NCBI RefSeq assembly: GCF_018437505.1
Contig: NZ_CP072467.1
Coordinates: 3,930,010-3,994,009 of the forward strand
Length of the DNA stretch: 64,000 nucleotides
Direction: 5' to 3'
Origin: Spiractinospora alimapuensis
GTDB lineage: Bacteria > Actinomycetota > Actinomycetes > Streptosporangiales > Streptosporangiaceae
Below are positions 33,554 to 41,781 of the stretch, piece after piece (the first letter of the stretch is position 1; each line of letters begins with the position of its first letter). The notes beneath the pieces were generated by a model. It saw only the letters and a list, made by a program, of their open reading frames with translations, was not told the DNA's origin and did not search any database. The position numbers and the translations under genes were made by a program.

Positions 33554-35045
33554 CCACGCCCACCAGTCCTCGGCCCGCCGGTCGGTCCAGCGCCCTGACG
33601 GGGCGGGACCGGCTCACCCCCGACCGCCCGGAGTGGGCCGCGCCCGGCTACCCGCCCGGAGCGATCCCCCTCCCGCTGCTCACCGTGGACGCCCTGGGCT
33701 CCCCCAGCGCCGGACCCACCGCCGACCGCCTCACCGAACTCGACCGCAAGTGGAACGGGGACGGCTGGTCCCCGGAGATGGCCGCGGCGCGTGAGAGAGC
33801 GGCGGTGATACGTCGGGAGACACTGGGTGACCTCGAGGGCTATCTCGCCCAGCTCACCGAACGGGTCGAGGCCAACGGCGGGACCGTGCACCGTGCCGCC
33901 ACCCCCGCCGACGGACGGGAGATCGTGGCCCGCATCGCTCGCGAGAACGACGTGGCGCTCGCGGTGAAGTCCAAGTCCATGGCCACCGAGGAGATGCACC
34001 TCAACCAGCACCTCGAACAGGCCGGCGTGGAGGTGGTCGAGACCGACCTGGGCGAGTACATCATCCAACTGGCCGACGAGCGGCCCAGCCACATCATCGC
34101 CCCCGCCGCCCACAAGGCCCAGGGCGACGTGACGACACTCTTTCGGCAGGTCTCCGGCGAGGACGTCGAGGACGACCCGAAGCGCCTCACCAAGTTCGCG
34201 CGGGAACGCCTGCGCGAGAACTTCCGGACGGCGGACATGGGCATCTCGGGCGTCAACTTCGCCGCGGCGGACCGGGAACCCTCGCGATCACCACCAACGA
34301 GGGCAACGGCCGCATGGTCACCTCACAGCCCCGGATCCACGTGGCAGTGATGACGGTCGAGAAGGTCATCCCCCGGTTGACCGACCTGGCGACCCTGTTC
34401 CCCCTCCTGGCGAACGCGGCCACCAACCAGCACCTGACGGTGTACCAGACCATGGTGACCGGCCCCCGACGCCCGGAGGAGCGCGACGGCCCGGAACAAC
34501 TCCATCTGGTCATCCTGGACAATGGCCGAACCCGGATTCCCGGCACCCGCTACGAGGACATGCTCGCCTGCATCCGGTGCGGTGCGTGCCAGGCGGCCTG
34601 CCCCGTCTACCGCACGATGGGCGGCGGCCACGGGTACGGCGCCACCTACGGCGGCCCGGTCGGCGCGGTCCTGAGCCCCCTGCTGGAGGACGGCGCCGAG
34701 CACCGACAGCTCCCTTTCCTCTCGTCACTGTGCGGCAAGTGCTACGACGTCTGCCCGGTGAAGATCCCCCTCCCGGACATGCTGGTGGACCTCCGCGCCG
34801 ACTACGAGAACGGGGAGCGTGGATCGTCCGCCCGCCGCGTCGCCTGGAAGGGGTGGTCCCGGGCCTGGCGCGTCCCCCTTCTCTACCGCGCCTCGCTGGG
34901 TGCCGCGCGGTTGGTGGGCCGGCTGGTGCCCGCACGGATCCTCGGGCGACTCCCGGGACCCCAGAGGGCCTGGGCCTCCGGGCGGTCCCTGCCGGCACTC
35001 CGGAACGCGGGCGGGCTCCGTCGATGGATGAGGAAGGCGCGATGA
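33550..35045 (+). pseudogene. lutB: LutB-type iron-sulfur lactate oxidation protein, frameshifted
   Basis: The first frame carries the N-terminal LUD domain (VKSKSMATEEMHLNQHLEQA, GVEVVETDLGEYIIQLADE, RPSHIIAPAAHK) to GISGVNFAAAD at about 34272. The product then continues in the next frame down (GTLAITTNEGNGRMVTSQP), through LACIRCGACQAACPVYRTMG and LCGKCYDVCPVKIPLPD, the two 4Fe-4S motifs, to 35045. One missing G in CCGGGAACC at 34271-34279 explains the break; with it the protein would be about 498 residues, normal for LutB/LldF. Either a sequencing slip or a genuine loss of lactate use. It is coupled to lutA and lutC by ATGA overlaps. Confidence 0.85.
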
Positions 35046-35578
35046 CGAACGAACCGGTGTCCGAATCGGACCGGCCGGACCTGGTCCAGGAACTGGCGCG
35101 CACCCTCGCCGCGGTCGAGGTCGACGTCCACCCGTGTCAGAGCGAGGAAGGCGCGTACGAGACCCTGCGGAAACTGGTGGGGGACACCACCGTCACCGTC
35201 GACGGCTGGGTCGCCGCCTCCGGAGTCCTCGACTCGGCGCGTCGGGTCGACGACCCGTGGCAAGCGGGGATCGGGGTCACCGGTGTCCTCGCCGCGTCCG
35301 CCGCGACCGGAACTTTGGCCCTCGTCGCCTCCCCGGAGACGCCCCGCAGCACGTCCCTGGTGCCGCCGGTGCACGTCGCCCTCGTCCCACACAGCCGGGT
35401 ACTCCCCGACCTCGAGGCACTGTTCGCCACTCTGGCTCGGCAGGACCCCATCCCCTCCAACATGCAACTCATCTCCGGACCGAGCCGCACCGGCGACATC
35501 GAGATGAAACTCGTCCGCGGCGTACACGGCCCAGAGACCGTACACGTCGTCCTCTACCCGGACACCGCACCGGCATGA
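35042..35578 (+). CDS. lutC: LutC-type LUD domain lactate utilisation protein
   Basis: This 178-residue LUD-domain subunit completes LutABC. The domain runs from VTVDGWVAASGVLDSARRVD through GVLAASAATGTLALVASPET, the T-G-T-L element typical of LUD proteins, then VPPVHVALVPHSRVLPDLEA and SNMQLISGPSRTGDIEMKLV, which ends the domain with the conserved SGPSRTxDIE. It is about 40 residues shorter at the N-terminus than Bacillus LutC, as is common in actinobacteria. The ATGA overlap with lutB indicates one operon. A 110-bp spacer separates it from the convergent GntR gene. Confidence 0.95.
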   Translation: MTNEPVSESDRPDLVQELARTLAAVEVDVHPCQSEEGAYETLRKLVGDTTVTVDGWVAASGVLDSARRVDDPWQAGIGVTGVLAASAATGTLALVASPETPRSTSLVPPVHVALVPHSRVLPDLEALFATLARQDPIPSNMQLISGPSRTGDIEMKLVRGVHGPETVHVVLYPDTAPA

Positions 35579-35690
35579 CCGCCCCACCCACCCCCCGTCC
35601 CGCCCCCTCATCAGGATTTCCCAACTCCCATCAGGAATCCCGCTCATTCATCGAGTGGGAGCGCACACTCACCTGCTATGGCGGGGCCAG

Positions 35691-36431
35691 CTACCCATTC
35701 GTTGAAAGGCGGGCGGCGATCCACTCCTCGACGGTCTGGATGTGGGCCGTGGCCGCGGTGAACGCGGCGAGGCTGTCGCGGCGCGTGAGCGCGGCGTGGA
35801 TGGCGAGGTGTTGCTGATGGGTCTGCTCGGTGACGTGTTCGGCCACCATCGCCCGCCACACACGGGCGCGGTCGGTGCGGCGGGCCACCGATGTGGACAG
35901 GGCCGCCAGGGTGGGGTTCCCGGACGCGGCCGCGATCTCGGCGTGGAACCGGAGATCGGCCTCCACCAGCTCGGTGGGGTCGGTCATCTCCCGCATGGTG
36001 TCGATCTGTTCGCGAAGCGAGGCGAGGAGCTCCGGTTCGATGCGCGGCGCGGCCAGGGCGGTCGCTCCCGGCTCGATGACGCGGCGGCACTCCATCAACT
36101 CGAGGTAGCCGCCGTCGCCGGCGAGTTCGAGGAAACGTCCGATCGCGTCCACCATGCGGTCCGGCCGCAGGTCGGTGACGAAGGTGCCGGCGCCGTGCCG
36201 CACCTCGAGCACCCCCGCCACCACCAACGCCCGGACCGCCTCGCGCAGCGACAGCCGCGAGACGCCCAGCGTGGCACTGAGCTCGGCCTCCGCCGGAAGC
36301 CGTTGTCCCGGGGGAAACTCGCCCGATCCGATGCGGTCCTTCAGGCGGTTGATCGCGTCCTCGGCGACGCCGACCGGGCGGCCCGCGGTCCGCGAGCCGC
36401 CCGCACCGGCGGTGTCCTCTGGCATGGGCAC
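35691..36431 (-). CDS. GntR family (FadR subfamily) regulator
   Basis: The 246-residue protein has an N-terminal winged HTH (AEDAINRLKDRIGSGEFPPG, PAEAELSATLGVSRLSLREA, GVLEVRHGAGTFVTDL) and an all-helical FCD effector domain with metal-site residues in VEADLRFHAEIAAASGNPTL and HQQHLAIHAAL. The next gene, L-fuconate dehydratase, ends only 42 bp upstream and runs in the same direction, so gntR may be read from the fucD promoter. The two identical 18-bp sites in the fucD/FAH promoter region are the natural target. Confidence 0.93.
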   Translation of the reverse strand: MPMPEDTAGAGGSRTAGRPVGVAEDAINRLKDRIGSGEFPPGQRLPAEAELSATLGVSRLSLREAVRALVVAGVLEVRHGAGTFVTDLRPDRMVDAIGRFLELAGDGGYLELMECRRVIEPGATALAAPRIEPELLASLREQIDTMREMTDPTELVEADLRFHAEIAAASGNPTLAALSTSVARRTDRARVWRAMVAEHVTEQTHQQHLAIHAALTRRDSLAAFTAATAHIQTVEEWIAARLSTNG

Positions 36432-36473
36432 CAGCTTCTCACCTCGTCGGTGGGCCGAGCGCGTGCGCGCCCG

Positions 36474-37775
36474 CTACCGCGACCACACTGGGCCGTCCGG
36501 GAAGGAGTGCTCCCGCAGGGAGTCGCGTTTGATCTCCGCGCTGTACCCCGGGTTCTCCGGCAGACGGTAACGCGGGCCCTGCATCCGGACCGGGTCGACG
36601 AAGTGCTCGTGCAGGTGGTCCACGTACTCCACCATCCGGTTCTCCAGGGAACCGCTGACGGCGATGTAGTCGAAGATCGAGAGGTGCTGGACCAGTTCGC
36701 ACAGGCCGACTCCGCCGGCGTGCGGGCAGACGGGAACACCGTGCGCCGCGGCCAGCAGCAGGGTCGCGATGTTCTCGTTGACCCCGGCCACCCGACAGGC
36801 GTCGATCTGGCAGATCCCGATCGCGTCGGCCTGCAGCAACTGCTTGAACATGACCACGTTGTGGGCGTGCTCCCCGGTCGCGACGTGGGTCGGGGAGATC
36901 TCCCGCTGGATCGCGGCGTGGCCGAGGATGTCGTCCGGGCTGGTGGGCTCCTCGAACCACCAGATGTCGAACTCGGCGAGCCCCTTGTGCCAGGCGATGG
37001 CCTCCTGCACGCCCAACACCTGGTTGGCGTCGATCATCAGTCGCCGGTCCGGGCCTATGATCTCGCGCGCGATGCGGCACCGCCGCCGGTCGTCCTCCAG
37101 GTCCTTGCCGACCTTCAGCTTCACCGAGTCCCACCCAGCGTCCACCGCCTCGCGGCAGAGGCGGGCGAGTTTCTCGTCGTCGTAGCCGAGCCAGCCCGCG
37201 CTCGTGGTGTAGGCGGGGTACCCGTGTTCACGCAGGTGGGCCTCGCGTTCCGCCCGACCGTCCCACCGCGAGCGCAGCAGCTCCAGCGCCTGCTCCCGAG
37301 TCAACGCGTCCTCGAGGTAACGCCAGTCCACGAGGTCGACGATCTGTTCCGGCGTCATGTCGGCCAGGAGCTTCCACACCGGTTTACCGGCGCGACGCGC
37401 CGCCAGGTCCCAGCAGGCGTTGACCACGGCCGCGGTCCCGAGGTGGATGACGCCCTTGTCCGGGCCGAGCCAGCGGAGGTGGCTGTCGCCGGTCAGGTCG
37501 CGCCACAGGGCACCCAGGTCGCCCACGATCTCGTCGACGCTGCGCCCGCGCAGCCGCTCGCCGACCACGGCCGCCGCCTGGACGGCGAGCTCGGTGCCCC
37601 GACCGATCGTGAACGTGAAGCCGTGGCCCTCCGGAAACTCCGGGTCGTCGGTGTGGAGCACCACGTAGGCCGCGGAGTAGTCGGGAGCCTCCTGCATGGC
37701 GTCCGACCCGTCCAGATGACGGGACGTGGGGAAGCGGACGTCGATGGTCTCGATCTCGGTGATGCGTGCGGTCAT
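36474..37775 (-). CDS. L-fuconate dehydratase (enolase superfamily)
   Basis: This Mg2+-dependent enolase-superfamily enzyme dehydrates L-fuconate to 2-keto-3-deoxy-L-fuconate; relatives also act on D-arabinonate, which has the same stereochemistry at C2-C4. The N-terminal cap holds [20 protein letters not shown], a fuconate-dehydratase hallmark. The barrel supplies the catalytic Lys pair in [10 protein letters not shown], metal ligands in [19 protein letters not shown] and ATGEHAHN, and the general-acid histidine in [12 protein letters not shown]. At 433 residues it has the family's normal length. It is divergent from the FAH gene at 37913, sharing two operator copies. Confidence 0.94.
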   Translation of the reverse strand: MTARITEIETIDVRFPTSRHLDGSDAMQEAPDYSAAYVVLHTDDPEFPEGHGFTFTIGRGTELAVQAAAVVGERLRGRSVDEIVGDLGALWRDLTGDSHLRWLGPDKGVIHLGTAAVVNACWDLAARRAGKPVWKLLADMTPEQIVDLVDWRYLEDALTREQALELLRSRWDGRAEREAHLREHGYPAYTTSAGWLGYDDEKLARLCREAVDAGWDSVKLKVGKDLEDDRRRCRIAREIIGPDRRLMIDANQVLGVQEAIAWHKGLAEFDIWWFEEPTSPDDILGHAAIQREISPTHVATGEHAHNVVMFKQLLQADAIGICQIDACRVAGVNENIATLLLAAAHGVPVCPHAGGVGLCELVQHLSIFDYIAVSGSLENRMVEYVDHLHEHFVDPVRMQGPRYRLPENPGYSAEIKRDSLREHSFPDGPVWSR

Positions 37776-37822
37776 GGGCGTCCTCCGAAGTTCTCGGATG
37801 TACCTGATCGATGGCGAGCCTA

Positions 37823-37840
37823 AGAGACATCAGATCTCTA
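37823..37840. promoter_or_regulatory. GntR operator candidate, copy 1
   Basis: AGAGACATCAGATCTCTA, with palindromic AGAGA/TCTCT ends, is 48 bp upstream of the fuconate dehydratase start. It is identical to copy 2, 63 bp away (six helical turns), so a repressor could hold both on one DNA face or loop them. Confidence 0.8.
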
Positions 37841-37885
37841 TGGAAGAGTTCTGCCGAAAATGACCACTCTGAAGCGAAAAACGAC

Positions 37886-37903
37886 AGAGACATCAGATCT
37901 CTA
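37886..37903. promoter_or_regulatory. GntR operator candidate, copy 2
   Basis: This second identical AGAGACATCAGATCTCTA abuts the AGGAGG ribosome site of the FAH-family gene, so a bound protein would block transcription start or early elongation into that gene. Confidence 0.8.
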
Positions 37904-37912
37904 GGAGGAACT

Positions 37913-38845
37913 GTGGCAACTGGTGGGATCATGCGGTTCGTCGGGTCCGACGGCGCGACCCGGGTCGGCCTCCGCGCCCCCGACAGCGGAGACCTACGAT
38001 CGCTCCCCGGCGTGACCGGAGTCGCCCAACTGCTCCGGCTGACCCGCGACGACCTGCGTCTCCGGTTGGAGGAAGCCGCCCGCGCCACCCCCGACCACCA
38101 GATCGACGACGTCACGGTGCTCCCACCGATCGACGGCGACACCGAGGTCTGGGCGAGCGGCGTCACCTACGAACGTTCGCGGCAGGCGCGGGGCGAGGAG
38201 AGCGACAGCGCGGACCTGTACGACCGGGTCTACGACGCCGACCGCCCCGAGCTGTTCTTCAAGTCGGTGCCCTGGCGGGTCGTCACCGACGGCGAACCCA
38301 TCGGGGTCCGCGACGACTCGGGGTTCGACGTGCCGGAGCCGGAACTGGCGCTCGTGGTCAACGCGCACGCCGAGATCGTCGGCTACACCGTCTGCGACGA
38401 CGTCAGTTCCCGGTCCATCGAGGGCGAGAACGCCCTGTACCTCCCCCAGGCGAAGGTCTACGCCGGCTCGTGCGCCCTCGCCAGCCGGATCGTCCCCGCG
38501 TGGGAGGTCGGTGACGTCCGTGAGCAACGGGTGAGGATGCGCATCGTCCGCGCCGGAGCGGACGCCTTCACCGGCGAGATCCCCCTGACGGCGCTGCGTC
38601 GGAACCTGGAGGGCCTGGTTTCCTGGCTGTTCCGCTCCTATCCCTTCCCCGACGGCGCCGTCCTGGCCACCGGGACGGGAATCGTGCCCGGGATGGACTT
38701 CACACTGCGCGACGGCGACGTCGTGGAGATCGAGATCAGTGGGGTGGGGACGCTGAGCAATCCGGTGGCGAAGGGCACCGATCCCTTCGCCTGGCTCCTC
38801 GCCGCGCGCGACGCCCCCCGGGCCCGGTCCACCACCTCTCGTTGA
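37913..38845 (+). CDS. FAH-fold 2-keto-3-deoxy sugar-acid dehydratase-like enzyme (KdaD/XylX-like)
   Basis: The 310-residue protein has an N-terminal cap ([20 protein letters not shown]) and the FAH core. [19 protein letters not shown] and [12 protein letters not shown] are followed by metal ligands in [13 protein letters not shown] and [19 protein letters not shown]. The [17 protein letters not shown] line is the mark of 2-keto-3-deoxy-pentonate dehydratases, which yield 2-oxoglutarate semialdehyde. With the fuconate/arabinonate dehydratase next door, a D-arabinonate or L-fuconate branch is plausible; no semialdehyde dehydrogenase is in the window. The GTG at 37913 is chosen because AGGAGG lies 4 bp ahead; upstream in-frame codons would overlap both operators. 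Confidence 0.85.
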   Translation: MATGGIMRFVGSDGATRVGLRAPDSGDLRSLPGVTGVAQLLRLTRDDLRLRLEEAARATPDHQIDDVTVLPPIDGDTEVWASGVTYERSRQARGEESDSADLYDRVYDADRPELFFKSVPWRVVTDGEPIGVRDDSGFDVPEPELALVVNAHAEIVGYTVCDDVSSRSIEGENALYLPQAKVYAGSCALASRIVPAWEVGDVREQRVRMRIVRAGADAFTGEIPLTALRRNLEGLVSWLFRSYPFPDGAVLATGTGIVPGMDFTLRDGDVVEIEISGVGTLSNPVAKGTDPFAWLLAARDAPRARSTTSR

Positions 38846-38904
38846 TCGTGTAGCGGTCGTCACCACACGCGCCCGAAGTGCCGCCGGCAGCACGATCGAC
38901 GGGG

Positions 38905-40149
38905 TCAGCGGTGCGCCAGGTGAGCCTCGGTGAGCAGGGCGCGTGCCGCCTCCGGGTCCCGCAGGAGGGAGTTGTAGACCCAGGGCCGGTCATAGCTCTG
39001 GACCCACCAGTCGGCCACCGCCTTGCTGGAGCCGGCGGCGGCCACCAGTGACCGAACGTGCTCCTGGGGGGCATGCTCCCACCACTGGGAGATGGTGCGG
39101 GTGAACTCCGACGCCGTCCTCCCGTCGGTGCCGTAGTAGTGGTCGAAGACGGCGTGCAGGGCGTCGCGGTCGAAGGGGCGGTGTCCGTGCGCCCGGATCG
39201 CCTCCACGTAGCGTTCCGCGCACATCGTCTCCTCCGCGGCGACCCGCGCCGTGACCGGATCGGAGGTGCACAGCACGTCGCCGACGCCCAGGACGAGACC
39301 ACCGCCGGGGAGGACGGCGACCGGGACGCGCACGGTCGGCGTGATGCGCTGGACGGTGACGGCCGGCCCGAACATCGGTTCCGCGTGGACGACGCGGTCG
39401 GCCACCGAGGGGAAGTACTCGCGCACCCGGGTCCGGAAGACCTCCAGGATCCGGGCCGACCGGCGGGACTCCTCGGAGCAGTCCAGCGGCCCGCCCGGAC
39501 GACTGGCGACGAACACGGCACGCACCGTCCCCTGCTCGGTGAGCATCGGGGACTCGAAGTAGACACCGAGGCGGGAGGTGACGCTCACCGCCCGCCTCGG
39601 CGGGGCGCTAACCCCCTCCTCCTCGAAGAGGACCTGCGTCACCACGCGTGACCGCGTCACCGGCATCCGATGCGGGTCGGGATCGAACAGCGTGCCCAGC
39701 TCGCCGTCGCCCACCGCGACGATCACCTGGTCGTACATGCGGGAGAAGTAGTCGAGGTCGCCCAGGGTGATGCCGTGGATGACGACGTTCCCGCCGCGCG
39801 ACTCGAACGCCTCCAACCAGTCGGCGCACTTGACGCGACGGTCGACCGCGGTCGCCGCCCCGTCGGCGAATTCCCCGGAGAAGGACGTCAGGGGGCCACG
39901 GGGGTCGGGGCCGATCGACAGTGTCAGCCCGTCGAGGCGCGGCGCCCGGTCGGACCAGAAGTGCAGGGACCGTGCGCGTTCCAGGGCCAGCACACGCGGG
40001 ACGGTGACTCCGATCAACGGGGGCTTTCGGCGCCGGATCTCGTCGGAGGTCTGACTCGTGATCAGGGTGACGTCGTAATCGTGGTCCAGTAGCGCGTGGG
40101 CGAGATGGAGCCCTGCCTGGCTCGCGCCGACTATGAGGAATCTTCGCAC
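38905..40149 (-). CDS. Styrene/indole monooxygenase-like FAD enzyme
   Basis: This 414-residue two-component-type flavin monooxygenase has the FAD-binding start RRFLIVGASQAGLHLAHALL with GxSxAG in place of the usual GxGxxG, as in styrene monooxygenase StyA. DQVIVAVGDGELGTLF and LPGGGLVLGVGDVLCTSDPV give the later FAD contacts. StyA relatives need a separate flavin reductase (StyB), which is not nearby. I took the GTG at 40149; the open frame runs further upstream but loses coding character. It neighbours the sugar-acid divergon without an obvious link, so the substrate is unknown. Confidence 0.85.
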   Translation of the reverse strand: MRRFLIVGASQAGLHLAHALLDHDYDVTLITSQTSDEIRRRKPPLIGVTVPRVLALERARSLHFWSDRAPRLDGLTLSIGPDPRGPLTSFSGEFADGAATAVDRRVKCADWLEAFESRGGNVVIHGITLGDLDYFSRMYDQVIVAVGDGELGTLFDPDPHRMPVTRSRVVTQVLFEEEGVSAPPRRAVSVTSRLGVYFESPMLTEQGTVRAVFVASRPGGPLDCSEESRRSARILEVFRTRVREYFPSVADRVVHAEPMFGPAVTVQRITPTVRVPVAVLPGGGLVLGVGDVLCTSDPVTARVAAEETMCAERYVEAIRAHGHRPFDRDALHAVFDHYYGTDGRTASEFTRTISQWWEHAPQEHVRSLVAAAGSSKAVADWWVQSYDRPWVYNSLLRDPEAARALLTEAHLAHR

Positions 40150-40357
40150 CGTGATCCCGTCGTCATGAGGGTGACGTCCACCGTCCGCCGCGGGGCGACT
40201 GGCGCGCCTCGCCTCGGGGACCGACGTGTCGCCGACGCCGCACCGACCGGAGACGAGACGAGGAACTGACAGTGCCGTGGCGTTGGAAGACGTCCGCAAC
40301 GTTCGACAGAACCGTACAGGTGTCGTCACAGGGAGTGCTGGCGATTCCCAAGATCCT

Positions 40358-40388
40358 TGCGGGCTGGTGACCCGGTCACCAGCCCGCA
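40358..40388. terminator. 31-bp palindrome, probable lacI terminator
   Basis: TGCGGGCTGGTGACC and GGTCACCAGCCCGCA are perfect complementary 15-base arms around a single C. It lies 70 bp beyond the lacI stop in the direction of transcription and 210 bp before the monooxygenase start. It lacks a T tract, as is usual in actinobacteria. Confidence 0.65.
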
Positions 40389-40455
40389 CGCGCCCGGACG
40401 GGCCGTCCGCGGGCGCGGGGTGTCGAGGCGTCCGGAGTTCCCTCCGGGGGCGTGG

Positions 40456-41517
40456 CTAGTCCCCCGTGGCGCCGGTGTCCTCCAGTGGTGCGGTGCTGTG
40501 CCGGACCACCAGGTCGGTCGCGAGGTCGAGGCGGATATTGCCGGGGTGTTCGCCGCGGCTGAGGTTGAGGGCCAGGCGGGTCGCCTCCTCCGCCATCTCC
40601 GTCAGGGGTTGACGCACAGTGGTCAGTGGGGGTCCCAGCCAGCGCGCCATCGGCAGGTCGTCGAAGCCGACCACGCTGAGGTCCTCCGGAATCCGTACCC
40701 CCTTCTCCCGGGCCGCCTCGTATAGTCCGATGGCCTGGAGGTCGTTGCCCGTGAAGATCGCCGTCGGGGGCCGCGCCAGACTCAACAGCTCCAGGCCGGC
40801 GGTGCGCCCTCCCTCGACGTGGAAGTCTCCCGTCCGCAGCAGTTCCGCGGGCATGGAGACGCCTGCGGCCTCCAACGCCGAACGGTAGCCGTCGATCCGG
40901 GCCCGACTGGAGAGCATCCGCTTGGGCCCCTCGATCGCCCCGATGCGCCGGTGTCCCAGGGACAGCAGGTGCCGGGCGGCCGTGAGACCCCCGTTCCAGT
41001 ACGTCGCGCCGATGGACGGGATCTCGTCGTTGGGGTCGCCGGTCGGATCGACGACGACGCAGGGGATGCCGCGGGAGGAGAGGCGTTCGCGCTGGGCGGG
41101 GGTCGGGTCGGACAGCACCAGGATCGCGGCGGTCGACTTCCGGGCCAGGACGGAGTCGACCCATCCGTCCTCCGGTGTCTGTTCACCCCCGGACTCGGTG
41201 AGCACGACACTGAGTCCTTCCGCGCGCGCGACCCGCTGCACGCCCCGGATGACCTCGACGGCCCACGGACTCTCCAGTTCGTGGAACACGAGGTCGACGG
41301 TTGAGGAACGTCCGGCCGGCCCGCGTCGTCGCCGGTAGCCGTGTCGGTTGATGACGTCCTCGACCCGCTGCCGGGTGTCGGGGGCGACGTCGGCGCGTCC
41401 GTTCAACACTTTCGAGACCGTCGGAACCGAGACACCCGCCGCCGCCGCGATTGTCGAAATCGTTACCGGCTCATTTCGGGGGGCGTGTCCCGACGTCGAG
41501 GCCCTGTTCGCAGTCAC
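40456..41517 (-). CDS. LacI family transcriptional regulator
   Basis: The 353-residue protein has an N-terminal LacI HTH (VTISTIAAAAGVSVPTVSKV, then LNGRADVAPDTRQRVEDVIN) with hinge, and a periplasmic-binding-protein-like effector domain: STVDLVFHELESPWAVEVIR, AAILVLSDPTPAQRERLSSR, ISTP-like ligand-site segments and FTGNDLQAIGLYEAAREKGV with VVGFDDLPMARWLGPPLTTV. The GTG start at 41517 is chosen because the HTH then begins about 18 residues in. It diverges from the Gfo/Idh-ABC operon; the perfect palindrome at 41720-41733 is the obvious operator. The sugar effector is unknown. Confidence 0.92.
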   Translation of the reverse strand: MTANRASTSGHAPRNEPVTISTIAAAAGVSVPTVSKVLNGRADVAPDTRQRVEDVINRHGYRRRRGPAGRSSTVDLVFHELESPWAVEVIRGVQRVARAEGLSVVLTESGGEQTPEDGWVDSVLARKSTAAILVLSDPTPAQRERLSSRGIPCVVVDPTGDPNDEIPSIGATYWNGGLTAARHLLSLGHRRIGAIEGPKRMLSSRARIDGYRSALEAAGVSMPAELLRTGDFHVEGGRTAGLELLSLARPPTAIFTGNDLQAIGLYEAAREKGVRIPEDLSVVGFDDLPMARWLGPPLTTVRQPLTEMAEEATRLALNLSRGEHPGNIRLDLATDLVVRHSTAPLEDTGATGD

Positions 41518-41719
41518 ACCGACGAATAGTAGTCGCTCCTCCGGGCGACGGCGGTGCGCCGGGGTGGTGAGTACGTATTGACCTCCGAGTCTCCCCAATC
41601 GTACATTCGGCCCAAGGTTGCGATAGCAGAACCGATAGTTTCGAGTCGTAGCAGGGTTCAGGATTCCCCCGATCGACGACTACCCCCGACGAACCGAAAG
41701 GGCCACGTCCACTCACAAA

Positions 41720-41733
41720 AGAAAGCGCTTTCT
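41720..41733. promoter_or_regulatory. LacI-type operator
   Basis: AGAAAGCGCTTTCT is a perfect palindrome with the central CG step typical of LacI/GalR sites. It lies 49 bp upstream of the Gfo/Idh start and 200 bp from the lacI start in an AT-richer stretch. Confidence 0.85.
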
Positions 41734-41781
41734 ATCCCGTCGGGTCAGGCCGGATCCTGCACTGAACGGAGCGGAGAACAC

